Source: Terriglobia bacterium (GTDB lineage Bacteria > Acidobacteriota > Terriglobia > Acidiferrales > UBA7541). From it: DNA of 64,000 nt. How positions within the stretch are numbered: position 1 is the stretch's first letter; the number at the start of each line of letters is the position of its first letter. Where the stretch lies: assembly GCA_020073705.1 (NCBI GenBank), contig JAIQES010000009.1, positions 24,474 through 88,473 of the forward strand, in the 5' to 3' direction. This document shows, piece after piece, positions 18,553-28,371 of this stretch. The notes below the pieces were generated by a model. That model was not told the origin of the DNA. It did no database searches and saw nothing but the letters and a program-made list of their open reading frames with translations. A program made the position numbers and the translations under genes.

Positions 18553-19521
18553 TCACGGAATTAATAACAATTTCCCCGTCGTCTTGCGTGCTTCCAAATC
18601 TCGATGTGCTTGCTGCACATCCCGCAAAGGATAGATATGCTCAATGCGCAGTTTCACTGTTTCGTTTGAGATCATGTTCAAGACCTGGGCTGCGCGCTGT
18701 TGAAGTTCTTCATGGGTAGCGATGTAATTGACCAAGGTAGGACGCGTAACGTACAGGGAACCTTTTTGCGAGAGTCTTACCAGATCGAAAGGCGGCACTG
18801 CCCCGCTTGCGGCGCCGAAAAGAACCAAATAGCCGCGCGGACGTAGAATATTGAGATCCTTATCAAACGTGGTCTTGCCAACACCGTCGTAAATAACGTG
18901 AACCCCTTTCCCGCCGGTGAGGCGCTTCGTTTCCGCCTCAAAATCCTGCTGTGAATAGACGATGACTTCATCCGCGCCGGCTTCACGCGCAAGCTTGGCC
19001 TTGTCCTCAGTGCCAGTCGTAGCGAGCACTCGCGCGCCAATGTTCTTCGCCATCTGGACAAGGAGTCGCCCGACGCCGCCAGCAGCCGCGTGAATCAGGG
19101 CCGTCTCACCCTTCTTCAACGGATATGTGTCGTACACCAGATAGTGCGCAGTCATCCCTTGCAGCATGGCGGCCGCGGCCTGTTGCTGGGTGATTCCTTC
19201 TGGCACGCGAACGAGCCGGTCTGCGGGCACTGCGGCATATTCGGCGTTCGCACCCATAATCCCTGTGTAGGCGACGCGGTCTCCCGGCTTGAATGACTTC
19301 ACTTCGGCGCCGACTTCGCTCACAATCCCGCTGGCCTCCTGACCCGAAACGAATGGCAGAGCCGCTGGATACCGGCCTTCGCGAAAATAGACGTCAATGA
19401 AGTTGATTCCCGCAGCCGAAACCTTTACGACGACCTCATTTGGCTTAGGTTTGGGCACTGGAATGTCAACAAGCGTAAGGGCTTCAGGTCCACCGGGTTT
19501 TTGAACTTGTATCGCTTTCAT
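18553..19521 (-). CDS. NADPH:quinone oxidoreductase (zinc-free MDR family)
   Basis: A 322-aa enzyme of the QOR branch of medium-chain dehydrogenases. The N-terminal GroES-like domain has 'AAGINFIDVYFREGRYP' and 'GQEASGIVSEVG' in place of the zinc ligands of alcohol dehydrogenases. The Rossmann site is 'AAAGGVGRLLVQMAK', and 'GGKGVHVIYDGVGKTTFD' follows. It likely reduces quinones or other enones with NADPH in the cytoplasm. AAGAGGAATCACT before ATG 19521 is a good ribosome site. The MaoC gene lies 121 bases upstream on the same strand; a shared pathway is possible but unproven. Confidence 0.94.
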   Translation of the reverse strand: MKAIQVQKPGGPEALTLVDIPVPKPKPNEVVVKVSAAGINFIDVYFREGRYPAALPFVSGQEASGIVSEVGAEVKSFKPGDRVAYTGIMGANAEYAAVPADRLVRVPEGITQQQAAAAMLQGMTAHYLVYDTYPLKKGETALIHAAAGGVGRLLVQMAKNIGARVLATTGTEDKAKLAREAGADEVIVYSQQDFEAETKRLTGGKGVHVIYDGVGKTTFDKDLNILRPRGYLVLFGAASGAVPPFDLVRLSQKGSLYVTRPTLVNYIATHEELQQRAAQVLNMISNETVKLRIEHIYPLRDVQQAHRDLEARKTTGKLLLIP

Positions 19522-19642
19522 AGTGATTCCTCTTGAAATCGTGGTCTTGTAATTTCCATTCGCCCCGCACCAAGGCGCTGGGTCCGTCTCATTTCTAGTC
19601 GGCTAGTATATTCCACCTGGAGCCTTTAGAGAGCACGCCCTG

Positions 19643-20104
19643 CTATTTAGTAGCTGCCGGTTTCTTCAACATGAGCGCGAGCCGCTGGCAGGACGCGACT
19701 TCCTCATCGTGCTGATTGAAGCAGCGGTGAATAAAGGTCACAACACCCCGATCGGGTTTGCTACGGCTTTCCCGCACACCGATCACTTCGGTTTGGACCC
19801 GGATGGTGTCGCCATGAAAGAGTGGCTTTGGAAATCGCACGTTGTCCCATCCCAAATTGGCTATCGTCGTCCTTAACGTGGTATCTCCGATCGATATTCC
19901 CACCATCATGCTGAGCGTAAGACAGCTATTGACCAGCGGCCGGCCATATTGGGACTTTTTCATGTACTCGGCATCCAGATGGAGCGCGGAGGGATTGTGC
20001 GTCATCGTGGTGAAAAAAACATTGTCGGCTTCGGTAATCGTGCGGTGCAATGAATGATTAAAGATCATGCCCACTTTAAACTCTTCAAAATATAGGCCTG
20101 TCAT
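19643..20104 (-). CDS. MaoC-family hot-dog hydratase
   Basis: A 153-aa single hot-dog domain. The hydratase motif is 'TEADNVFFTTMTHNPSALHLD', matching D-x4-F...N-P-x-H-x-D of R-specific enoyl-CoA hydratases and mesaconyl-CoA hydratase types, with 'PLVNSCLTLSMMVGISIGDT' as the core helix. The Gly-Asp usual before Asn is Thr-His here. It probably hydrates an enoyl-CoA or related thioester. Start ATG 20104 has GGAG seven bases upstream; GTG 20113 would overlap that site. The substrate is not known. Confidence 0.87.
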   Translation of the reverse strand: MTGLYFEEFKVGMIFNHSLHRTITEADNVFFTTMTHNPSALHLDAEYMKKSQYGRPLVNSCLTLSMMVGISIGDTTLRTTIANLGWDNVRFPKPLFHGDTIRVQTEVIGVRESRSKPDRGVVTFIHRCFNQHDEEVASCQRLALMLKKPAATK

Positions 20105-20405
20105 CTTCGTCACTCCTATCGGCCCAGTCGCATGGGATCTTCATGAGAGCACTTCAATGTCGTGATCGAAACCCCTTGGAATAATACCGGCATTCACGTC
20201 CCCACGAACAGTAGAAATGAGGAGATAGCTATGACGCATCATGGGACGCCCGCAAGAACGACACAGAACCATCTTGGAGATTCCGTGAGGGCGTCGCAAT
20301 CTGAACTTATGGCAAGCATTGGCATTGGGCGCCCATCTCTGCTGCCGGAGCCGGCGTTGCCCACTTCGAGTTTCCGGAAGTGAGCAGAGTAATAATTGAC
20401 GCTCT
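20105..20405. other. 301-base interval with no supported gene
   Basis: Between the APC permease stop and the MaoC start. Short open frames on both strands lack ribosome sites and family motifs. Confidence 0.4.
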
Positions 20406-22667
20406 TCAGGTGTTCGGAATGCGGCGCTGTCGATTGTCCGACAGGTGTTTCCGCAGAGCATCAATAATCTTCTGACGCCCATCGCCCTGTATGTCCTTGC
20501 GTAGTTCCTGAAGAGCGATGTGAACGACGTCGTGATGATGAAGTTCCTCCGGCGCGACTTCATTGCTGAGTTCGAGCCAGATGCCGTGGAGCAGATCAAT
20601 TTCTTTGGAGGTCAGCCGCGGGGCGTGGGGACCCAGATAAAATACATGCTCCTGGCCGCTCGGCGAATAAATTTCGAGCGTCAAATGAGGTCTCGGTTCA
20701 GGCAGTGCTTCCCAGGCCAAGCCTGCTATGCGAGCTTCGTCCGCTATCGCTCTCCAAGACGACAATCCCAGTGCAATCGTGGAGGATTGAAGACTTTGCG
20801 CCGCGCGAAGGATGCCATCCCATTTCTCTGTCGCAGGCGCGACGGCCAGATGAATGGATTTGCCTTTCTTCTCTGCCAAGGCCAGCGCGCGGGTAAATAA
20901 ATCCTGTTCATTGACGCTAAAGAGATCTTCGGCTGAGAGTTCGTGCTCTCCGGCACCGGCACGAGCGAGGAGCCGCAAGTGAATGACGATGACGTCTTGC
21001 TCATGGGGATTGACGCGGTCAAGCACCGCAGACAGGTTATAAAGTGTGTTGTAGTTCCGGACCATCACAAGTGTGTTCCCGGGGCGAACGTCGAGGGCGG
21101 TAGGGGTTAAGTCCCCGCCGGCCTCCAGGTTGAACATATCGAGTTCGGCATGGATCCCGCCATGCTTCCGAGTGGCTTTTTCTGAGATCACAAAAATGGA
21201 AAAAAAGATTATTGTGAAACCAACCCCGGCGAGCGTGGCCACCTGCTTTGTGAAGAGATTGATAATGCTGAGAGCAAAGAGCGTGAGCGTAAGCAAACCC
21301 AGCCCCAGCGGAATTTCCAGTTTCCCCAATTTAAAATTCAAAGGCACACGGAATTCCCGTTTCCCGGGCTGTTTGTACCGGAGCACCAGCACCGCCAGAC
21401 CCTTCATCGAGAAGCTCCACATCACGCCAAACGCATAAGCTTCACCGAGGACAAAAATATTTCCCCGGCTCAGTATGATCGTCAGCAGTTGTAGAGCCAC
21501 GATGAGGTTGATTAATCGATAGGAGGTCCCAAACCGTCGATGCGGGTGACGGAACCACGGCGGGAGAATGCCGTCTTCGGAGACCCTGTTGAGGACGCCG
21601 TTCGAACCCACGATCGCGGTATTCACGGCGCCCGCCAGCATCAGGACGCCCACGAGCACAACAAAGGCCTGGAAAACCAATCTCAGGTGGTAGGGTCCGA
21701 CAAAATTCATGGCCAGACCACTTATCAAGTTGCCGAAGTATTGGGGGCGAACCGCGTTCGGGATAATCATGAATGCAAGGAATGAGACACCTGCAGTGAA
21801 AATAACGCTGTAAACGAATATGACAAAACCTGCCTTCTTCAAATTGAGAAGCTTCGGATGCTCAATTTCACGGTAGACCTGCGCCAGGGTCTCCTCGCCG
21901 CTCATTGCCAAAACGGAGTGCCCAAGGCCAATGAGAATGCCGATGAGGCCGACCGTGTAAGGCAAATGGCTGAAGCGCAGCCACCCAAGGGCTTCGTCTG
22001 AAAACGTCAGATTCGAGGGCCTCGGCAACGGCGGGAGATGAACCCCGCGCACCCAGAGGGTCACGATGCCCCAGACAACCATCACGATGACCATGGCCGT
22101 GGTCACGTACATGATCTGCAGCGCCTTCCCGCTCGCCTCCGGTATTCCTTTAACGTTCTCCCACCAGAAATAGACAGTGATCAGGACGGCGAATACCGCC
22201 GACGTCGAATTGATGGGAAGCGCGAAATGCATGTGCAAACCGCTGAACACCTCGTTGAGGAATCCGGTCAAGTATTGGCCTGCCGAGACGCCGCTGATGG
22301 GCCCGGTCAAGATGTAATCGAACATCAAGGCGGAAACGGAAAAGTTCGCGAGCGTGCTGCCCATCGCTTCTTTAACTACACGATACACACCCCCTCGCAC
22401 GAACATGCTGCAGCTCTCGATGTACATCGCACAGACCGCATATGAGAGCAGCATGATGCCCAGGATGAACCAGGGCGCTGCCTTGCCGATGGCTTGTTCG
22501 GCGATTGCTCCCGCATAGAAGGCAGAGGAGCCAAGATCATTGAGTACGATGGCGGCCGCCCGCCAGAAAGAAATGAAGGACAGCATGGCGGTCGTCGCAA
22601 GCACGACCCGTGGCAGGCCGGGCTTGCCAGTTGCGCTCGGCGTCTGTGGAACGCTATTGGTGGACAT
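20406..22667 (-). CDS. APC-superfamily permease with C-terminal cytoplasmic domain
   Basis: A 753-aa protein. Residues about 20-500 form a twelve-helix APC amino-acid/cation permease; helix 1 region 'TAMLSFISFWRAAAIVLNDL', helix 6 region 'LIGILIGLGHSVLAMSGEE' and 'GAVNTAIVGSNGVLNRVSEDG' are typical. Residues about 520-753 form a soluble alpha/beta region ('NTLVMVRNYNTLYNLSAVLD', 'DVIVIHLRLLARAGAG') that resembles universal-stress-type folds appended to permeases. The substrate is unknown. It starts six bases after the end of the reading frame upstream (read through the TGA at 22797), so the two formed one transcription unit. Confidence 0.88.
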   Translation of the reverse strand: MSTNSVPQTPSATGKPGLPRVVLATTAMLSFISFWRAAAIVLNDLGSSAFYAGAIAEQAIGKAAPWFILGIMLLSYAVCAMYIESCSMFVRGGVYRVVKEAMGSTLANFSVSALMFDYILTGPISGVSAGQYLTGFLNEVFSGLHMHFALPINSTSAVFAVLITVYFWWENVKGIPEASGKALQIMYVTTAMVIVMVVWGIVTLWVRGVHLPPLPRPSNLTFSDEALGWLRFSHLPYTVGLIGILIGLGHSVLAMSGEETLAQVYREIEHPKLLNLKKAGFVIFVYSVIFTAGVSFLAFMIIPNAVRPQYFGNLISGLAMNFVGPYHLRLVFQAFVVLVGVLMLAGAVNTAIVGSNGVLNRVSEDGILPPWFRHPHRRFGTSYRLINLIVALQLLTIILSRGNIFVLGEAYAFGVMWSFSMKGLAVLVLRYKQPGKREFRVPLNFKLGKLEIPLGLGLLTLTLFALSIINLFTKQVATLAGVGFTIIFFSIFVISEKATRKHGGIHAELDMFNLEAGGDLTPTALDVRPGNTLVMVRNYNTLYNLSAVLDRVNPHEQDVIVIHLRLLARAGAGEHELSAEDLFSVNEQDLFTRALALAEKKGKSIHLAVAPATEKWDGILRAAQSLQSSTIALGLSSWRAIADEARIAGLAWEALPEPRPHLTLEIYSPSGQEHVFYLGPHAPRLTSKEIDLLHGIWLELSNEVAPEELHHHDVVHIALQELRKDIQGDGRQKIIDALRKHLSDNRQRRIPNT

Positions 22668-22673
22668 ATCAGT

Positions 22674-23198
22674 CTAAGTAGGTATCCGCTCCGACGCAGC
22701 GAGCATCGCGGAAATGTTCTCCTTCGTAAGTATAAACAGAACTCGTAGCCCGCATGATTGGAGAAAGGCAGCCGGCTTTTGCTCCTGAGTGGGCAATCAA
22801 CGCCTCTTGCCGCCGACGAGAATGATGGATTCGGGTTCGAGAACATTCGGCAAGCATTGTTCCTTGTCCCTGCACAAGCATACCCGAATTACGATCTCCA
22901 AGTCCTCGCAACCCGCCGCGGCCAAGGATTGAAGGCGTTGTTCGGTGAACGTTGTAGGGACCGGCGGGACTGTTATGGAAAACTGGCGCGGAACGATCTG
23001 GGGGAACCAGCGCACGATTCGAGCGCCCAGACAACGTGCCCATTTGCTAGCCGTATGCAACGCAACTTGAGCACCAAGCCAAGTGGTAAATATGACGTTG
23101 ACTTCGAACTTCGCATCGAATCCTGAGCATTCGCGGGGCACAGGAATCGCCATCTGCTCGCCCACCGTGAGCAATCCAGGTTTTCTACTCTCTGACAT
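22674..23198 (-). pseudogene. universal-stress-like protein gene interrupted by in-frame TGA (or truncated 133-aa protein)
   Basis: From ATG 23198 a 133-aa frame ends at TGA 22799-22797 after '...EPESIILVGGKRR'. Reading on in the same frame gives 40 more residues ('LPTQEQKPAAFLQSCGLRVL', then 'FILTKENISA...') before TAG at 22674, six bases from the permease start. In the related proteins I remember, this position is a Trp in a 'GG(R/K)(K/R)RWWPT' motif, so one G-to-A change (TGG to TGA) would explain it. The folded part 'FEVNVIFTTWLGAQVALHTA' looks like a small nucleotide-type alpha/beta domain. It could be a pseudogene, a working shortened protein or a sequencing error. The start (GTG 23207 or ATG 23198) is uncertain. 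Confidence 0.68.
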
Positions 23199-23440
23199 GC
23201 AGTTCACGGCCTAAATAAATACATTAGAATTCGTAAGGAACTCATAAAGACCGCGGGAATTTCACTGAGGCACAGAAATGCACCAACCAGCTAAATCGCT
23301 GTCAAATCAGTGAATGAGACGACTTGCGACTAAGTCTGTGGACGGAGGGTAAACCGAGGAACAAACGAACGTTTCGGCTTCATCGCAACATCGCGCCGAT
23401 CTGCGCGTCCGGGGATCAACGCCGGCTCATGACATGGCCC

Positions 23441-26400
23441 CTATCGCGAGGAACCTAAATCCGACAGGTTCGGTGCATCCGCCCTGCGAGCGATCGGCGC
23501 GCCAATAGGCCCACTGGGGACTTGGCCGTGCGAGGAAGGACCCGTTTCGGACTCAACACCGTGCTTGCGGCCGAACATGCGTGCTCCCCACTCCTTCGCC
23601 TGTTCCATATAGATATAGACGACTGGCGTGAGGAAAAGTGTCACGATTTGGGAGAAAGCCAGCCCGCCGACTACTGACACCCCAAGAGGCCGCCGCGTCT
23701 CACCGCCCGCCCCAAGACCCAAAGCGATCGGGAGCGTGCCCATCAGCGCCGCCATCGTCGTCATCATGATGGGGCGGAACCGGACCAAGCAGCCCTGATA
23801 GATGGCCTCGGCCGGACTCAAGCCTTCCTTGCGTTGCGCCTCGAGCGCAAAGTCGATCATCATGATGGCATTTTTCTTGACGATGCCGATGAGCATGATG
23901 ATGCCCACAAAGCCATAGATGTCCAGGTTCATATCGAGGAGCGGTGAAACCCATCCCTTCGCCGCAGCCATATGGAAAAGGTAGAGTGACAGAAGCGCCC
24001 CAAAGCCCGCTGCAGGCAGTCCGGATAGAATCGTAATGGGATGGAGGAAGCTTTCATAGAGAATGCCGAGAATGATGTAGATCACAAGGACGGCCATCAC
24101 GAGTAGCATGCCGAGACCCGCAAGTGATGACTGAAAGGCCTGCGCATTTCCTTGGAAGGTGGTCGTGGTTGTCGGGGGGAGAGCCTCCCTTGCCAAGTCA
24201 TCGATTTCGTTCACGGCGTCTCCAATCGAAGTGCCGGGCTTTAGGTTAAAGGAAATAGTTACCGCGGGCAGTTGCCCCAAGTGATTTACCGAAAGCGGTC
24301 CCAAGGTGGGAGTAAGTTTCGCCACGGCACTGAGCGGCACGAGTTGCCCGGACTTTGTCGAGTGGACGTAGAGTGACGCAATCTTATTCGCATCGCGCTG
24401 ATATTCCGGCTCCAGTTCGAGGATGACCCAATACTGGTTATTGGGCGCAAAAATGGTAGAGATCTGGCGTTGGCCATAGGCAGAATACAGCGCGCTTTCG
24501 ATTTGATTCACCGTCACCCCATACGAGGAAGCGGCGTCGCGGTCGATATCGACGTTGATCTGAGGATTTCGGATTTGGAGATCGCTGCTGACGTCTGTCA
24601 GACCCGGCAGGGCACGCATCTTCGCCGTGAAACCCTGCGCTGAATCGTAGAGGTCCTTCGTACTCGGGCTTTGTATCGTGAACTGGTAGAGGGCCTTGCT
24701 TTGCAAACCGCCGATACGGATTGGAGGATCGTTCCGGAGATACGTTGTGATCCCGGGCACCGCGGCAAGCTTGGGGCGTAACTCGTTGATGACCTGGTCG
24801 ACCTGCAGGCGTTCGGAGCGCGGCTTCAGCCGGATGCTGAGGTTTCCTTGATTCATGGTTTTGTTGCCCACGCCAATCCCTGACATTACGTAGGCGACCG
24901 CAGGATCCTGCACCAGGATCTCGCAGACTTGTCTCTGGTGCTCCCGAATGGCGTCAAACGAAATCCCTTCAATGGCTTCGGTGGTCCCGTTGATCTGATT
25001 GGTATCCTCGCTCGGCAGGAAACCCTTCGGGATGATGACAGCGAGATAGTACGTCCCGACCGCCAGGGCCGCCGCAAACATCATCGTGGCCAACTTATGC
25101 CGAAGCGCGACCTGAAGACAACGGGTGTATCCCGTCTGGAGCCCCACCTGCATGGACTCAAAGAAGTTGTAGAGGCGGCCATGCTTTATCTCGCGCTGAG
25201 GTTTCAGGAAGCGGCTGCAAAGCATCGGCGTGAGCGTCAGGGACACGAAGCCTGACACCAGGATGGCCGTCATGATCGTCACGGCGAACTCGTGCAATAG
25301 CCGGCCGAGGACGCCCCCCATGAACAGCACCGGAAGAAACACAGCCGTAAGCGACAGCGTCATCGAAAGGATCGTAAAACCGATCTCCCCGGAGCCGTTG
25401 ATGGCGGCCTCCATCACGCCTTCTCCGTGCTCTATGTGACGCACAATGTTTTCCAGCATCACGATCGCGTCGTCCACGACGAAGCCCACCGAGAGACATA
25501 GGGCCATCAGCGAAAGGTTGTCGATCGAATAGCCGCACAGATACATCACGGCAAAGGTGCCCACAAGCGAGAATGGGAGCGCAAGGCTGGGAATCGTCGT
25601 TGCCGACAAGTTCCGCAAAAACAGGAAGATGACCATGATCACAAGGCAAAGTGCAAGCAAGAGGGTGTACTTTACATCATCCACCGAGTTGCGAATCGTG
25701 ATCGAACGGTCGAAAAGTACGTACATGTTCACGGACGGAGGTAGCTCCGCCTGCAAACGGGGCAGCATCGCTTTGATTCCGTCCACCACTTGCACAGCAT
25801 TCGTGCCAGGCTGTTTAAAGATGGCCATATTGATGGCGAGCGTACCGTGGGGCGCGTTCGCGTCATAGTAGAAGTTCAGGTTCTTGTCGTTTTGGACGCT
25901 GTCGATGACGCGCCCTAAATCAGCAATCCGGACTGGGGAGCCATTACGGTAAGCGACGATCAACTTGGCATAATCAGCAGCTTTGAAGAGCTGGCCCTGG
26001 GTCTGCACGGTTGGCGCGCGCTGGGGCCCCCAGATCGTGCCCGTCGGGAGGTTTACATTGCCACTTGTGATAGCGCTCTCGACGTCATCAATGCCGATTT
26101 GCCGGGTGGAAAGCGCTTGGGGATCCAATTGAATATGCGGGGAATATTTAAAATTTCCCCAAATCTGCACCAGCGCGACGCCGTCCACCGTTGAGATACT
26201 CGGGGCGATCATCGTCTCGGCATACTCATCCACATCGGAAAGCCGGAGCGTGTTCGAGGTGAGGGTTACTGCGAGGACCGGATAGTCGGCCGGGTTTTGC
26301 CTGGTGTACGAAGGCGGGGCCGGCATACTCGGCGGCAACAGCCGACCAGCCTGCGAAATAGCGGCTTGCACGTCCTGAGCGGCGCCGTCGAGATTGCGTT

Positions 26401-26692
26401 CGAGACTGAACTGCAGCACGATCTGGGTCGCGCCGACCCTGCTCGAGGACACCATGGAATCAAGACCAGCGATATTGGAGAACTGTCTTTCCAGCGGCAA
26501 CGCAACCGCTGCGGCCATCGTGTCCGGGTTCGCGCCGGGCAGGCTCGCATACACGTTGATAGTCGGATAGTCTACGTTCGGTAAATCGCTCACCGGCAAG
26601 ACCCGGTAACTTGCGATCCCAAATAGCAGGATGGCCATCATGACCAGCGTGGTTGCGATCGGCCGCTGAATAAATCTTTCAGGAATGCTCAT
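23441..26692 (-). CDS. RND efflux pump, inner-membrane permease (MdtB/MdtC-like, HAE1 family)
   Basis: A 1083-aa RND permease. It begins 'SIPERFIQRPIATTLVMMAI' and has the two porter regions and twelve helices of the family. The proton-relay residues are present: the Asp pair of helix 4 in 'GFVVDDAIVMLENIVRHIE' and the Lys of helix 10 in 'GIVKKNAIMMIDFALEAQ'. It should export hydrophobic drugs or bile-salt-type compounds from periplasm or inner leaflet, driven by the proton gradient. AGGAGAAGGAC before ATG 26692 is a strong ribosome site. It follows its adaptor gene by 32 bases. No outer-membrane factor is beside this pair. Confidence 0.95.
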   Translation of the reverse strand: MSIPERFIQRPIATTLVMMAILLFGIASYRVLPVSDLPNVDYPTINVYASLPGANPDTMAAAVALPLERQFSNIAGLDSMVSSSRVGATQIVLQFSLERNLDGAAQDVQAAISQAGRLLPPSMPAPPSYTRQNPADYPVLAVTLTSNTLRLSDVDEYAETMIAPSISTVDGVALVQIWGNFKYSPHIQLDPQALSTRQIGIDDVESAITSGNVNLPTGTIWGPQRAPTVQTQGQLFKAADYAKLIVAYRNGSPVRIADLGRVIDSVQNDKNLNFYYDANAPHGTLAINMAIFKQPGTNAVQVVDGIKAMLPRLQAELPPSVNMYVLFDRSITIRNSVDDVKYTLLLALCLVIMVIFLFLRNLSATTIPSLALPFSLVGTFAVMYLCGYSIDNLSLMALCLSVGFVVDDAIVMLENIVRHIEHGEGVMEAAINGSGEIGFTILSMTLSLTAVFLPVLFMGGVLGRLLHEFAVTIMTAILVSGFVSLTLTPMLCSRFLKPQREIKHGRLYNFFESMQVGLQTGYTRCLQVALRHKLATMMFAAALAVGTYYLAVIIPKGFLPSEDTNQINGTTEAIEGISFDAIREHQRQVCEILVQDPAVAYVMSGIGVGNKTMNQGNLSIRLKPRSERLQVDQVINELRPKLAAVPGITTYLRNDPPIRIGGLQSKALYQFTIQSPSTKDLYDSAQGFTAKMRALPGLTDVSSDLQIRNPQINVDIDRDAASSYGVTVNQIESALYSAYGQRQISTIFAPNNQYWVILELEPEYQRDANKIASLYVHSTKSGQLVPLSAVAKLTPTLGPLSVNHLGQLPAVTISFNLKPGTSIGDAVNEIDDLAREALPPTTTTTFQGNAQAFQSSLAGLGMLLVMAVLVIYIILGILYESFLHPITILSGLPAAGFGALLSLYLFHMAAAKGWVSPLLDMNLDIYGFVGIIMLIGIVKKNAIMMIDFALEAQRKEGLSPAEAIYQGCLVRFRPIMMTTMAALMGTLPIALGLGAGGETRRPLGVSVVGGLAFSQIVTLFLTPVVYIYMEQAKEWGARMFGRKHGVESETGPSSHGQVPSGPIGAPIARRADAPNLSDLGSSR

Positions 26693-26724
26693 GTCCTTCT
26701 CCTGTGAAATTCGGTCGACGCCCT

Positions 26725-27963
26725 TTACTGTGCCTTGGGACGGGTCGATTTACCTGTTGATGGATCTGCAGCACCCGCTTGCTGATCTGCTGGGCGGTCC
26801 GCAGCCTTATCCGTTGGTCCGGCGTTGCCATTCTTGACCTCGACCTTCGCGCCAGGCACCAAATTTACCTGGCCATCGGTGACGACGGTCTCGCCGGGCT
26901 GGAGCCCCTTCTCAACTACGGTATCAGCGTCAATGGTCCTGGTTGGCACAACAGCGCGCTGTTCGACCGTATTGTTCGCCCTCACCACGTACACATACGA
27001 ACCCTGCAGGGTCGTGACAATGGAATGTGCCGGCACAACGGTAGCATTGGGTTGTTCTGAGAGCGTAAGCAAGACATTAACGTACAAGCCGGGCCAGAGA
27101 CGATTCCGCGAATTTTCGAATGTCCCCCTCAGGTGAATCGATCCGGTCGTGGAATCCACGATGTTGTCCACGAACGTTAGTGTGCCCTGTATTGGCGGAC
27201 CCGGATCCTGCGGTATGGTGGCCATGACGTGGAGCGCTCCCCGGTCCACATGTTCCTTGATATCGGGCCAATACTGCTGCGGGACGGTAAAGTTCACATA
27301 AATTGGGTTAACTTGATTGATTATAACAATGGGCACATCCGCTACCTTCACCAAATTGCCGGGCTTCACCATGATTGTGCCGGTCCGCCCGTCAATCGGC
27401 GACTTGATCGTGCAGTATTCAAGATTGAGTTCCGCTGTCTTGACGGCGGCCTCATCGGCATGCACGATTGCATCGGACGCGTCGGCTGCGCTTGTATAAG
27501 AGTCCACCTGCTGAGCCGGCACTACCCCTTGATCGAAAAGCGTCTTGTAGCGCTGCGCTTGCGCGCGATTGTACATGCCTGTGGCCTTATCGCGAGCGAG
27601 CGCAGCCTTTGCTTGCGCGAGCGCGGCATCATAGGGCCGCGGGTCGATCGTGAGCAATACTCGTCCCTTGGTAACGAAATCACCCTCTTTGAAATGAACG
27701 TCTTGAACCTCACCGGGAACCTGCGCCCTAATCGAGATCGTAGAAATCGCCTCCACGTTGCCCACAGCCGTGACCTCGACAGGCATCGTCTTTTGGGTGA
27801 CCGTGCCGACAACCACAGGAACCGGTGGCCGCGGTGGCGGCGCGGCCTGCTGCTTCGCACAACCAGAGGCAAATGCACCTAGAGTAATCAGGGTGGCGGG
27901 CGCGAGTATCCACCGTGCCCAGCACATGCGTGTTTTCAAGTTCCAATCATGATATCTGCTCAT
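26725..27963 (-). CDS. RND periplasmic adaptor (MdtA-like membrane fusion protein)
   Basis: A 412-aa adaptor of the HlyD/AcrA family. An N-terminal signal with a lipobox ('GAFASGCAKQQ') suggests a lipoprotein. Then come the lipoyl half 'ISIRAQVPGEVQDVHFKEGD', a helical hairpin (about 115-170), the second lipoyl half 'IKSPIDGRTGTIMVKPGNLV', a beta barrel and a membrane-proximal domain. The C-terminus is disordered and Ala/Pro-rich. It bridges the RND permease encoded next to an outer-membrane channel. The start may be ATG 27963 or ATG 27927; neither has a strong ribosome site. Confidence 0.93.
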   Translation of the reverse strand: MSRYHDWNLKTRMCWARWILAPATLITLGAFASGCAKQQAAPPPRPPVPVVVGTVTQKTMPVEVTAVGNVEAISTISIRAQVPGEVQDVHFKEGDFVTKGRVLLTIDPRPYDAALAQAKAALARDKATGMYNRAQAQRYKTLFDQGVVPAQQVDSYTSAADASDAIVHADEAAVKTAELNLEYCTIKSPIDGRTGTIMVKPGNLVKVADVPIVIINQVNPIYVNFTVPQQYWPDIKEHVDRGALHVMATIPQDPGPPIQGTLTFVDNIVDSTTGSIHLRGTFENSRNRLWPGLYVNVLLTLSEQPNATVVPAHSIVTTLQGSYVYVVRANNTVEQRAVVPTRTIDADTVVEKGLQPGETVVTDGQVNLVPGAKVEVKNGNAGPTDKAADRPADQQAGAADPSTGKSTRPKAQ

Positions 27964-28371
27964 ATTTACCAGTCACCTAGCCAAGTCTGCGTCCACATTC
28001 CCGTAGGGGTACAATCTTCAAATTCTTAGACGTTCCACGACCTACCTGGGTTACACGCAGAAACATGCGAGCGGTCATAAGTTTTAGTGATAGCACCCCT
28101 TACGCAACTTCCGTCGGACGCTACGACCCCCAAACCTACGCCGACCCTATTCATCATCAGATTCTATAAACAGCCTCTTTGATAAGTGGGCCTGATGCCA
28201 TCCTTTGGCGATGGAACTACATTTCATGGCTCTCGTGATCTTAAAAATCTAGCTCAAATGGCAGCGAGTTCCGGGCCCACTTCGCGCGTAAGTCCAAAGG
28301 CGAACCGGATGGGAGAACCGGCCATTTCAAACGCGTATTCGTAGTGTCGCGCCAGCGCTCTTTCCGGGAAT
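27964..28371. other. 408-base interval with a possible coding relic
   Basis: Upstream region of the adaptor gene. From about 28370 down to a stop at 28254 the minus strand has an open, coding-like frame ('ALARHYEYAFEMAGSPIRFA', then 'FGLTREVGPELAAI') with no start of its own. It may be the tail of a decayed gene. I see nothing else. Confidence 0.35.

Noticed and set aside
22797..22799. Selenocysteine at the TGA of the stress-type gene
   Set aside because: The expected residue is Trp and I see no obvious SECIS-like hairpin just after the codon; a point mutation is simpler.
22758..23126. 122-residue forward frame opposite the stress-type gene
   Set aside because: No ribosome site and no motif; the reverse strand fits a known type of small alpha/beta protein in operon with the permease.
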